DNA of 5,912 nucleotides from Bacilli bacterium (GTDB lineage: Bacteria > Bacillota_I > Bacilli_A > ML615J-28 > CAG-313), in the NCBI GenBank assembly GCA_900770645.1, contig CAAGKY010000218.1, positions 1 through 5,912 on the forward strand. Direction: 5' to 3'. Numbering within the stretch: the first letter of the stretch is position 1; each line of letters starts with the position of its first letter. Both the position numbers and the translations under genes were made by a program. The notes under the pieces were generated by a model. That model was not told the origin of the DNA. It ran no database searches and was given only the letters and a program-made list of their open reading frames with translations. Of the stretch, positions 1 through 5,912 are shown one piece after another.

Positions 1-345
1 CATGGAGCAGATGTTGAAAGTACAGATTTAAGAGGTGGAGCTGCATTAGTTTTAGCTGGTCTTACAGCTAAAGGTATTACTAAAGTAGATAATGTTAAAT
101 ATCTTGTTTTACCAGAATTTGGCAATACAAACAAAGATGGTAAAGAGGTTGTTAGCGATAAAGAAAAACAACTCGCAACATTAATAAATAAAGAATATAG
201 TAAACTTGCGACACTTGAATTATTCTTTGAATCATATTTAATAGAAGATGTGAGCGAAGAAGAAAAAAATAAATTATTAGATGAATATATTGTAGAAAAT
301 GGTTATGCATTTGAAGTATACAAATATTCTGATATTATCGAATAA
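1..345 (+). CDS. MurA-like protein, C-terminal fragment with an atypical tail (5' end outside window)
   Basis: The reading frame is open from base 1 to a TAA at 343-345 (114 codons), with no start codon in view. The first 35 or so residues match the C-terminal part of UDP-N-acetylglucosamine 1-carboxyvinyltransferase (MurA, first step of peptidoglycan synthesis, cytoplasmic). The best match is the block STDLRGGAALVLAGL, which carries the Asp-Leu-Arg of the active site, followed by a TKVDNVKYL strand. In normal MurA this strand leads straight into a DRGYE-type motif whose arginine (Arg397 in E. coli) contacts phosphoenolpyruvate, and the protein ends about 20 residues later. Here that motif is absent. 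About 78 acidic, lysine-rich residues follow instead, ending YKYSDIIE. I do not recognise this tail. The other frames do not restore the motif, so a simple frameshift does not explain it. It could be a divergent MurA paralogue, a fusion, or a decayed copy. Homology to MurA is fairly sure; enzymatic activity is doubtful. Confidence 0.7.
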   Translation, partial: HGADVESTDLRGGAALVLAGLTAKGITKVDNVKYLVLPEFGNTNKDGKEVVSDKEKQLATLINKEYSKLATLELFFESYLIEDVSEEEKNKLLDEYIVENGYAFEVYKYSDIIE

Positions 346-351
346 AGTAAT

Positions 352-394
352 AAAAGTAATAATAGTTTAAACTATTATTACTTTTTAATTTTTT
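352..394 (+). terminator. Rho-independent terminator after the MurA-like gene
   Basis: Positions 352-385 form a perfect 34-bp palindrome centred on GTTTAAAC. As RNA it can form a stem of about 15 bp with a 4-nt loop. The downstream arm runs into T-tracts at 382-386 and 389-394. It begins 6 nt after the stop codon at 345, as expected for a terminator. The stem is AT-rich, so its strength comes from length. The reverse strand has only a four-T run next to the stem, so termination in the other direction is less convincing. Confidence 0.8.
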
Positions 395-426
395 AAATAT
401 AAATTAATGATTATTTAAATAAAATA

Positions 427-435
427 TGTTATAAT
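427..435 (+). promoter_or_regulatory. Extended -10 promoter for the trmFO operon
   Basis: TGTTATAAT combines a perfect TATAAT (430-435) with the upstream TG of an extended -10 element. No good -35 hexamer lies 16-18 bp upstream; the nearest weak match is TTAATG at 404-409 with a 20-bp spacer. Transcription would start near 442, giving a short leader of about 20 nt before the ATG at 464. It lies between the preceding terminator and trmFO and is the only convincing promoter seen for the four-gene unit. Confidence 0.65.
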
Positions 436-463
436 AATAAAAAACAATAGAAATGAGATAATT

Positions 464-1771
464 ATGAAACAAGAAGTAATAACTATAATTGGAGCAGGGC
501 TTGCGGGAAGTGAAGCATGTTACCAATTAGCTAAACGTGGATATAAAGTAAGATTATATGAAATGCGACCAAAGAAGATGACAAGTGCTCATAAAACTAG
601 TGGGTTCGCAGAATTGATTTGTTCAAATTCTTTACGCGGTGCATCACTTGAAAATGCGGTTGGTGTTTTAAAAGAAGAAATGAGAATGATGGATTCATTA
701 ATCATGAAAGCAGCCGATGCGACTAAAGTAGAAGCTGGTGGAGCCCTTGCGGTAGATAGAGAATTATTTTCTGAATATGTTACTAATACTTTAAAAAACA
801 TGGAAAATGTCGAAATTATCTATGAAGAAGTAACTAAGATACCAGATGGTAAAGTAATAATTGCATCAGGTCCTTTAACGAGTGATGATTTCCAAAAAGA
901 AATTGGCGCTTTTTTAGGAACAGAATACTTACATTTCTTTGATGCGGTTGCACCAATAATTAATGCATCAACTATTGATTATGATAAAGTCTTTATCGCA
1001 TCTAGATATGATAAAGGAGAAGCTTCATATATTAATTGTCCAATGACAAAAGATGAGTTTGAAGCATTCTATGATTATTTAATTAATGCAGAATGCGTTA
1101 AACCACACGAGTTTGAATTAAAAGTATTTGAAGGATGTATGCCTGTTGAAGAAATGGCAAGACGTGGAAAACAAACATTATTATTTGGTCCGATGAAGCC
1201 AGTTGGCCTAACAGATCCAAAAACAGGTAGATATCCATATGCGGTTGTACAACTTCGAGAAGATAATCGTGCGAAATCTCTTTATAATATGGTTGGTTTC
1301 CAAACACATTTAAAGTGGGGTTGTCAAAAAGAATTAATGAAATTAATTCCAGGGCTTGAAAATGCCGAAATTGTTCGTTATGGGGTAATGCATCTAAATA
1401 CATATATTAATTCTCCAGATGTATTAAATGCAGGATATCAACTTAAATCTAACCCAAATATCTTTTTTGCCGGTCAAATGACAGGAGTAGAGGGTTACGT
1501 TGAATCAGCATCTAGTGGTCTTGTTGCCGGTATTAATATGGCAAGAATGATTGAAGGAAAACCTTTAATGTATTTAAGTCCTCAAACTGCAACCGGAGCC
1601 CTTGCTTTATATATTACCAATCCAGGAGAAAGATTTGATCCGATGAATGTAAACTTTGGAATATTTGAAGAATTCCAAGGAAGAGTACATAAAAAAGAAC
1701 GTAAAATGAAATATGGCATGCGTGCTATTGAAAAAATGAAAGAGATAATTGAAAACGACTATAATTGTTAG
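464..1771 (+). CDS. trmFO: TrmFO, folate- and FAD-dependent tRNA (uracil-54-C5)-methyltransferase
   Basis: TrmFO makes 5-methyluridine at position 54 of the tRNA T-loop, using methylenetetrahydrofolate as carbon donor and reduced FAD. It is a cytoplasmic enzyme. The 435-residue length is typical of the family. The N-terminus carries the FAD-binding Rossmann motif GAGLAGSEA (residues 10-18), followed by an acidic strand end at YEMRP. The two family cysteines are present: Cys53 in LICSNSLRG and Cys225 in EGCMPVEE. The C-terminal FAD-site block [16 protein letters not shown] is also intact. The ATG at 464 has only a weak SD (GAG at 455-457), but the protein starts directly at the first beta strand, which supports it. 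This is the first gene of a likely four-gene operon. In many Bacillota trmFO sits just before xerC; here one gene separates them. MnmG (GidA) is a relative, but length and motifs favour TrmFO. Confidence 0.96.
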   Translation: MKQEVITIIGAGLAGSEACYQLAKRGYKVRLYEMRPKKMTSAHKTSGFAELICSNSLRGASLENAVGVLKEEMRMMDSLIMKAADATKVEAGGALAVDRELFSEYVTNTLKNMENVEIIYEEVTKIPDGKVIIASGPLTSDDFQKEIGAFLGTEYLHFFDAVAPIINASTIDYDKVFIASRYDKGEASYINCPMTKDEFEAFYDYLINAECVKPHEFELKVFEGCMPVEEMARRGKQTLLFGPMKPVGLTDPKTGRYPYAVVQLREDNRAKSLYNMVGFQTHLKWGCQKELMKLIPGLENAEIVRYGVMHLNTYINSPDVLNAGYQLKSNPNIFFAGQMTGVEGYVESASSGLVAGINMARMIEGKPLMYLSPQTATGALALYITNPGERFDPMNVNFGIFEEFQGRVHKKERKMKYGMRAIEKMKEIIENDYNC

Positions 1772-1774
1772 GAA

Positions 1775-1780
1775 AGGTGA
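1775..1780 (+). promoter_or_regulatory. Shine-Dalgarno site that fixes the PHP gene start
   Basis: AGGTGA, within a GGAAAGGTGA purine run, lies 5 nt before the ATG at 1786. This favours ATG 1786 over the in-frame TTG at 1765, which lies upstream of the SD and overlaps trmFO. Confidence 0.8.
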
Positions 1781-1785
1781 ATACA

Positions 1786-2583
1786 ATGAAGCTTCATGAT
1801 CAACACATTCATACATCATATTCAAAAGATTCTAAAGCATCAATTGATGAGTATTACAGAATTGCTAGCGAAATGGGTTGTAAATATTTTGTTACAACCG
1901 ACCATTTAGAATTTATGTCAGTTTATGATAATCAAGACTGGACTGTTGATTATGATTCGCTTTTACAAGATTTAGAACGTCTTCATAAAATTTATCCAAA
2001 TGTTACGCCTTTAAAAGGAGTAGAAATAGGCTATCGAAAAGACCAATTAGATCGTATACTTAATACAATTAAAACTGGTAACTATGATTTAATTAATTTA
2101 AGTATTCATGACAATGGTGAAATAGATTACTATTTAGTTGAAGAATATAAAAAAAGAGGTATTGATGAGGTTTTAAAAATATACTTTGAAAATATGATAG
2201 ATGGGTTAGTTACAATGAATGATTTTGATGTTCTTTCTCATTTTGATTATGGATTTAAAACAGCATTATTAATTGATAGAAATATTAAAATATCTCAGTA
2301 TGAAGATTATATTAAAAAGATATTTAAGTTATTAATTGAAAAACAAAAAGCGTTAGAAATAAATATAAAAGTTCAAACAACAATTAACTCAATTGAACAT
2401 ATAAAATATTTCTTAACTTTATATAAAAATCTAGGAGGCGAAAGGTTAACGATATCAACTGATTCACATGAAACAAAACTTTACATGAATAATTATGATA
2501 AATTCGCAAGCATAGTTAAAGAATGTGGATTTAATGAACTTTGTTATTATGTGAAACGTAAAGAATATCGTTATGTTATTTAG
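1786..2583 (+). CDS. PHP-domain phosphoesterase, histidinol-phosphatase (HisK/HisJ) family
   Basis: This 265-residue protein has the full PHP metal-binding set: HxH at His7/His9, TTDH with His40, Glu80 in GVEIG, His108 in SIHDNG, His152 in LSHFDYG, and the closing DSH at Asp226/His228. The family folds as a distorted TIM barrel with a two- or three-metal centre that hydrolyses phosphate esters. The closest named type by length and motif order is histidinol-phosphatase, which converts L-histidinol phosphate to histidinol. No other histidine gene is in view, so the substrate here is uncertain; another small phosphomonoester is possible. ATG 1786 was chosen for its strong SD and because the HxH motif then sits near the N-terminus, as usual. 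It begins 14 nt after trmFO and ends 2 nt before xerC. Family assignment is firm; exact reaction is inferred. Confidence 0.85.
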   Translation: MKLHDQHIHTSYSKDSKASIDEYYRIASEMGCKYFVTTDHLEFMSVYDNQDWTVDYDSLLQDLERLHKIYPNVTPLKGVEIGYRKDQLDRILNTIKTGNYDLINLSIHDNGEIDYYLVEEYKKRGIDEVLKIYFENMIDGLVTMNDFDVLSHFDYGFKTALLIDRNIKISQYEDYIKKIFKLLIEKQKALEINIKVQTTINSIEHIKYFLTLYKNLGGERLTISTDSHETKLYMNNYDKFASIVKECGFNELCYYVKRKEYRYVI

Positions 2584-2585
2584 AT

Positions 2586-3554
2586 ATGTATAAAGCAAGT
2601 AAAAGAAAAGTTGTACCTAAAGAAAATCCTAAAGTAAATGAAAGTATAGAATTATATGAAGCATATTTACAAGTAGAAAGAGGATATTCAGATTATACAA
2701 TTGGTAATTATTTACGAGATATTAAAGATTTTCAAGATTATTTAAGCTCAGAAGAAATGGGTGATATATTAAGTGTTCGTAGTAAAAATATTTCTCGTTA
2801 CTATGTGGCTTATATGACTGGTAAAAATTATTCGACAAGAACTATTAATCGCCACATTTCTAGTTTAAGATCTTTTTATCGTTTTTTACAACGCAAAGGT
2901 ATTGTTGCTGATAATTTCTTTAGTGAAGTAGAAACGCTAAAAAATGATAAAAATTTACCTCATTTTCTGTATGAAAATGAAATTAAAACTATGTTTAACG
3001 CAATAGATACTACTACTTCATTAGGTAGAAGAGATATGGCTATTTTAGAACTTTTATATGGGTCTGGTCTTCGTGTTAGTGAATTATGTAGTTTAACGGA
3101 AAAAGATATTGATTTTGGTAACGATACAATTAAAGTATTTGGGAAAGGTCATAAAGATCGTTATGTTCCAATTTCATCAAAGGCAAAAGAAGCGTTAAGA
3201 AACTATTTAGCTTTAGGTAGAAATGAATTATTGATGAGAAATGAAAAGAATAATCCAGAACAATTATTCTTAAACTTTCATGGTGGACCACTTACAACAA
3301 GAGGAGTAAGAGTTGTTTTAAATGATATAGTAAATAAAGCAGCTGATACTTTTAAAGTAAGTCCCCATATGTTAAGACATACGTTTGCGACATCGTTATT
3401 AGATGGTGGAGCAGATTTAAGAAGTGTACAAGAAATGTTAGGGCATGTTAATTTATCTACTACCCAAATATACACTCATGTTTCTAAAGAAAAAATTAAA
3501 GAAGCATATATGAATAATCATCCAAGACAAAGAAAGGAAGATTCAGATGAATAA
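2586..3554 (+). CDS. xerC: Tyrosine recombinase XerC
   Basis: XerC works with a partner Xer protein at the dif site to resolve chromosome dimers at division, normally aided by FtsK. The 322-residue protein has the SAM-like core-binding domain at about residues 18-105 and the catalytic domain at about 125-310. All catalytic residues are visible: Arg163 (GSGLRVSEL), Lys187 (FGKGHKDR), His261 and Arg264 (HMLRHTFAT), His287 (LGHVNLSTT) and the nucleophile Tyr296 (QIYTHVS). A basic stretch of about 17 residues (KASKRKVV and onward) precedes the usual XerC start. The ATG at 2586 has no clear SD and lies 2 nt after the previous stop, so translation is probably coupled; the next in-frame Met (residue 58) would cut into the DNA-binding domain. 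XerD or a phage integrase could look similar, but proximity to trmFO favours XerC. Confidence 0.92.
   Translation: MYKASKRKVVPKENPKVNESIELYEAYLQVERGYSDYTIGNYLRDIKDFQDYLSSEEMGDILSVRSKNISRYYVAYMTGKNYSTRTINRHISSLRSFYRFLQRKGIVADNFFSEVETLKNDKNLPHFLYENEIKTMFNAIDTTTSLGRRDMAILELLYGSGLRVSELCSLTEKDIDFGNDTIKVFGKGHKDRYVPISSKAKEALRNYLALGRNELLMRNEKNNPEQLFLNFHGGPLTTRGVRVVLNDIVNKAADTFKVSPHMLRHTFATSLLDGGADLRSVQEMLGHVNLSTTQIYTHVSKEKIKEAYMNNHPRQRKEDSDE
3535..3540 (+). promoter_or_regulatory. Shine-Dalgarno site for the dUTPase-GNAT gene, inside the xerC 3' end
   Basis: AGGAAG lies 6 nt before the ATG at 3547, within xerC codons. Together with the ATGAATAA overlap it supports coupled translation of the two genes and decides the start of the downstream one. 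Confidence 0.75.
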
Positions 3555-4509
3555 AAAGATTCGTGGTTTTGAAAAAATAAGTTATCCTATGTGGGAAAAA
3601 GCCATGGAAGGAGAAAATATAGATATCAAAGTTGCGTACGATAGTATTGTTATGCCAGCCCGTAAAACTTATAAAAGTGCAGGGTATGATATCTGTAGTG
3701 CGATTGATTTTACTTTAAATCCAGGTGAAAGTAAAAAGGTGCCTACTGGATGTAAAGTGTACATGCAAAATGATGAATTTTTTGCGGTATACATTAGAAG
3801 TAGTTTAGGTATTAAAAAAGATATCATGCTTAAAAATCAAGTAGGAATTATTGATGCTGATTTCTATAATAATCCTGATAATGAAGGACACTTTATAGTA
3901 GCGATTATTAACAATGGTAATGAACCTTTTGTTTGTAAAAAAGGAGAAGCAATTGCTCAAGGAATCTTCCAAAAATATTTAGTTATTGATAATGAAGATA
4001 CAACAAAAATGGAAGAACGCGTTGGGGGAATTGGAAGTACAAGCGAAAAGATTTTACAAAAAGTACAAATTGAAGATGCAGAAGAAATGCTAAATGTTCA
4101 AAAAATATCGTTTGAAAAATACTATAACAAATATGGAGAATTTGACAGTAATCCATACAATATGGTTTTATCAAGAATGGAATTTAATATCAAATATCGT
4201 TTTGGGCGATATGAAAAAATGGTAGTAGATGGTAAGATAATTGGTGGTATTTTCGCATTTGAATTAGATGAACCATCAATAAAAAAGATTGCTCAGTTCT
4301 ATGTTTTACCGGAATACCAAAACCTTGGATATGGAAGAAAAGCGATGAAAGAATTTATGAATTCTGATCCAGATGTTAAAAAATGGTATGTAGATACGAT
4401 TCTACAAGAAGATACAAATGTTGCTTTCTATCAAAGTTTTGGATTCGAGATTATTGATGAAGAAGAAGAACATGAAGGGTTAACTTTTGTTACTTTATTA
4501 AAAAAATAG
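3547..4509 (+). CDS. Fused dUTP diphosphatase (N-terminal) and GNAT N-acetyltransferase (C-terminal)
   Basis: The 320-residue protein joins two domains in one uninterrupted frame. Residues about 1-170 are a trimeric-type dUTPase, which hydrolyses dUTP to dUMP and pyrophosphate. Its five motifs are in order: AGYD (45-48), RSSLG (84-88), NQVGIIDADF (97-106, with catalytic Asp103), GEAIAQG (133-139) and RVGGIGSTS (158-166). An extra leader of about 30 residues (RGFEKISYPMW) precedes motif 1. Residues about 171-320 resemble a GNAT acetyltransferase: the strand IAQFYVLPEY is followed by the acetyl-CoA loop QNLGYGRKA (258-266), then NVAFYQSFGFE near the end. GNAT enzymes move acetyl groups from acetyl-CoA to amines; the acceptor here is unknown. 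The gene overlaps xerC by 8 nt and is last in its operon. Two aromatic residues usual in dUTPases are replaced (Phe106 for Tyr, Ile162 for Phe). Domain calls are firm; the functional link between them is not. Confidence 0.88.
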   Translation: MNKKIRGFEKISYPMWEKAMEGENIDIKVAYDSIVMPARKTYKSAGYDICSAIDFTLNPGESKKVPTGCKVYMQNDEFFAVYIRSSLGIKKDIMLKNQVGIIDADFYNNPDNEGHFIVAIINNGNEPFVCKKGEAIAQGIFQKYLVIDNEDTTKMEERVGGIGSTSEKILQKVQIEDAEEMLNVQKISFEKYYNKYGEFDSNPYNMVLSRMEFNIKYRFGRYEKMVVDGKIIGGIFAFELDEPSIKKIAQFYVLPEYQNLGYGRKAMKEFMNSDPDVKKWYVDTILQEDTNVAFYQSFGFEIIDEEEEHEGLTFVTLLKK

Positions 4510-4529
4510 ATAATAGAATTTTTCCTATT

Positions 4530-4567
4530 AAAGTCTTTAGAAAATTTATAAATCTAAAGACTTTTTT
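4530..4567 (+). terminator. Rho-independent terminator of the trmFO operon
   Basis: AAAGTCTTTAGA (4530-4541) and TCTAAAGACTTT (4553-4564) form a perfect 12-bp stem with an 11-nt AT-rich loop. The downstream arm merges into a run of six T (4562-4567). It starts 20 nt after the stop of the dUTPase-GNAT gene and separates that operon from the rpsB promoter. Confidence 0.9.
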
Positions 4568-4607
4568 AATTTGTATTTAAAAATTAAAACAAAAGATATC
4601 AAATTAA

Positions 4608-4636
4608 TTGAAAAAAGACTTGCATAATGGTATAAT
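4608..4636 (+). promoter_or_regulatory. Strong sigma-A-type promoter for rpsB-tsf
   Basis: TTGAAA (4608-4613) and a perfect TATAAT (4631-4636) are separated by exactly 17 bp, and a TG at 4628-4629 adds an extended -10 element. Transcription would begin near 4643. This is the best promoter in the window, fitting a highly expressed ribosomal protein operon. The AT-rich stretch upstream (4564-4607) could act as an UP-like element, which is inference. Confidence 0.85.
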
Positions 4637-4642
4637 AATATA

Positions 4643-4758
4643 GGCAAAAAATACACACAAAGAAAGAGTAGAACGCCTTGTGCATAGTTGTGGTAGTTCT
4701 ATGTTGAAGACTTTGGCGGCCAACAATTTATTAGAAAAAATGGAGGAAAAACAAAATT
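4643..4758 (+). promoter_or_regulatory. Structured rpsB 5' leader, candidate autoregulatory RNA
   Basis: The leader from the predicted start to the rpsB ATG is about 115 nt, long for a simple 5' UTR. GTAGAAC (4668-4674) can pair with GTTCTAT (4696-4702), and TGTTG (4702-4706) with CAACA (4721-4725). The loop of the second hairpin holds GGCG (4715-4718), complementary to CGCC at 4674-4677, so a pseudoknot is possible. CATAG (4683-4687) can also pair with CTATG (4699-4703), which would exclude the first stem. The GC content of 4671-4724 stands out from the AT-rich flanks. The SD GGAGG (4742-4746) follows, 12 nt before the ATG. S2 controls its own operon in some bacteria; that it does so here is inference. 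There is no T-run for an attenuator. Confidence 0.5.
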
Positions 4759-5646
4759 ATGGCAGTTGTTACTATGAAACAATTACTAGAAGCAGGAGTT
4801 CATTTCGGACATCATACTCGCCGTTGGAACCCTAAAATGAAAGAGTATATTTTTGGAGAAAGAAATGGTGTATATATCATTGACCTTCAAAAAACAGCTG
4901 ATAAGATTGAAGAAGCTTATGCAGCTATGGTAAACATCGTTCGCAACAATAACAAAGTATTATTCGTTGGAACAAGAAAACAAATTCAAGATGTTATTAA
5001 AGAAGAAGCTATTCGTGCAGAACAATACTACGTTGACAAACGTTGGTTAGGTGGAACAATGACTAACTTCAAAACTTTACGTAAATCAATCGCTAAATTA
5101 CATCGTTATGAAGAAATGGCAGAAGATGGAACTTTCGATTTATTACCTAAAAAAGAAGTTATCGGAATCAAAAAAGAACAAGTTCGTTTAGAAGCATTCT
5201 TTGGTGGAATCAAATCAATGCAAGATTTACCAGGGGCATTATTCGTAGTTGACCCTAAAACTGAACACAACGCAGTTGCTGAAGCACGTAAATTAAATAT
5301 CCCAGTATTTGGTTTAGTTGATACAAACTGTGATCCAGATGACGTAGATTACGTTATCCCTGCAAACGATGACGGTGTTAGAGCTGTTCGTTTAATCGTT
5401 GGTATTATGGCAAACGCTGTAATCGAAGGTAATGGTGGAGCTGTTGAACCATATGTATTACCTGAAGAAGAACATGTAGAAGAAGAAAAAGCAGCACCTA
5501 AAAAACCTCAAAATGAAAAACGTGCTCCTAAAAACAAAAAACCATTTACACCTAAAGCTCCTAAAGCAGAAGCTCCTAAACAAGAAGCTGCTCCTGCAGA
5601 AGAAGCAAAAGTTGAAGAAAAACCTGCAGTTGAAACTGCTGAATAA
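4759..5646 (+). CDS. rpsB: 30S ribosomal protein S2
   Basis: S2 is a late-assembling protein of the small ribosomal subunit, at the head-body junction on the solvent side, and is needed for S1 binding where S1 exists. The N-terminus has the family signature [22 protein letters not shown]. Further conserved blocks are FVGTRKQ (69-75), [13 protein letters not shown] (94-106), [10 protein letters not shown] (157-166) and [13 protein letters not shown] (181-193), ending in the [10 protein letters not shown] helix start. The core finishes near residue 228. A charged tail of about 60 residues follows, rich in Lys, Glu, Ala and Pro, with repeated APK/AP units; it is probably disordered. The ATG at 4759 is preceded by GGAGG. 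The gene uses more C-ending codons (AAC, TTC, ATC) than the upstream operon, as expected for high expression. It is followed by tsf after 21 nt, the usual order. Confidence 0.98.
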   Translation: MAVVTMKQLLEAGVHFGHHTRRWNPKMKEYIFGERNGVYIIDLQKTADKIEEAYAAMVNIVRNNNKVLFVGTRKQIQDVIKEEAIRAEQYYVDKRWLGGTMTNFKTLRKSIAKLHRYEEMAEDGTFDLLPKKEVIGIKKEQVRLEAFFGGIKSMQDLPGALFVVDPKTEHNAVAEARKLNIPVFGLVDTNCDPDDVDYVIPANDDGVRAVRLIVGIMANAVIEGNGGAVEPYVLPEEEHVEEEKAAPKKPQNEKRAPKNKKPFTPKAPKAEAPKQEAAPAEEAKVEEKPAVETAE

Positions 5647-5667
5647 TTAATAAAGGAGAATAAATAA

Positions 5668-5912
5668 ATGATTACTGCATCTTTAGTAAAAGAATTAAGA
5701 GAAAAAACTGGCGCAGGAATGATGGACTGCAAAAAAGCATTAGAAGAAACTAATGGAAATATCGATGAAGCTGTAGATTGGTTACGCGAAAAAGGTATTT
5801 CAAAAGCTGCTAAAAAAGCAAGTCGTATCGCTGCTGAAGGTTTATGTGAAGTTGCTGTTGATGGAAACAATGCTTATTTATTTGAATTAAACTCAGAAAC
5901 TGACTTCGTAGC
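5668..5912 (+). CDS. tsf: Translation elongation factor Ts, N-terminal part (3' end outside window)
   Basis: EF-Ts is the cytoplasmic nucleotide exchange factor that releases GDP from EF-Tu. The visible 81 codons carry the N-terminal UBA-like domain with the signature [18 protein letters not shown] (residues 10-27), then the [15 protein letters not shown] helix. The start of the core follows: AAEGL, and the SETDFVA block at the window edge that contacts EF-Tu. The ATG at 5668 is preceded by AGGAG (5654-5658). It lies 21 nt after rpsB with no promoter or terminator between, so it is co-transcribed with rpsB. The gene is cut by the end of the window, not broken. Confidence 0.97.
   Translation, partial: MITASLVKELREKTGAGMMDCKKALEETNGNIDEAVDWLREKGISKAAKKASRIAAEGLCEVAVDGNNAYLFELNSETDFV

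Noticed and set aside
90..345. Frameshift in murA explaining the odd tail
   Set aside because: The alternate frames near the junction do not encode an RGYE-like continuation and meet stops, while the called frame stays open with normal codon use for about 80 codons.
1098..1403. Reverse-strand open frame of 101 codons inside trmFO
   Set aside because: It is fully contained in a conserved enzyme gene on the other strand and has no recognisable domain.
1765..1785. TTG start giving the PHP protein seven more residues
   Set aside because: The TTG lies before the strong AGGTGA site, overlaps trmFO, and would put non-conserved residues ahead of the HxH motif; ATG 1786 is better placed.
2586..3554. 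Phage or integron integrase with a mobile element
   Set aside because: The recombinase sits inside a housekeeping operon after trmFO, with no attachment-site repeats or phage genes nearby; chromosomal XerC is the simpler reading.
4643..4758. T-box or metabolite riboswitch in the rpsB leader
   Set aside because: No T-box sequence (TGGNACC-type) or terminator/antiterminator with T-run is present, and the downstream gene is a ribosomal protein; nothing matches a riboswitch core I know.
4701..4835. 44-codon open frame starting in the rpsB leader and overlapping rpsB out of frame
   Set aside because: There is no SD before its ATG, its 3' half is simply shifted rpsB, and its start lies in the predicted stem region. 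A leader peptide cannot be excluded but is unsupported.
5508..5870. Reverse-strand open frame of 120 codons
   Set aside because: It lies antisense to the 3' end of rpsB and the start of tsf, both certain genes. Its composition mirrors the Ala/Lys/Pro-rich S2 tail, and I see no promoter or known motif.

Overview
The window is AT-rich DNA from a low-GC Gram-positive bacterium (Bacillota, probably Bacilli or Erysipelotrichia-like). The evidence is the trmFO-xerC and rpsB-tsf pairs, strong SD sequences before several genes, TATAAT-type promoters, and codons biased to A/T. All seven tryptophan codons I found in the called genes are TGG, and no in-frame TGA occurs. This argues for the standard bacterial code rather than the Mollicutes code, although every visible stop is TAA or TAG. 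I cannot name a species.

All genes are on the + strand, in three blocks. (1) Positions 1-345 are the 3' end of a MurA-like gene. Its normal C-terminus is replaced by about 78 residues I do not recognise. It ends at a 34-bp perfect palindrome that looks like a terminator. (2) An extended -10 promoter near 427-435 precedes a compact four-gene operon: trmFO (tRNA m5U54 methylation), a PHP-family phosphoesterase resembling histidinol-phosphatase, xerC (tyrosine recombinase), and a fused dUTPase-GNAT acetyltransferase gene. Gene gaps are 14 nt, 2 nt and an 8-nt overlap, so coupled translation is likely. A 12-bp hairpin with a T-run at 4530-4567 ends the unit. (3) A near-consensus promoter (4608-4636) drives rpsB (ribosomal protein S2) and tsf (EF-Ts, cut by the window end). 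Its roughly 115-nt leader can fold and may be an S2-responsive control element.

Most of the window is housekeeping: tRNA modification, chromosome dimer resolution, dUTP removal and translation. The unusual points are the dUTPase-GNAT fusion, the PHP gene between trmFO and xerC, the divergent MurA tail, and the rpsB leader. I see no mobile element, CRISPR array, tRNA or rRNA gene.
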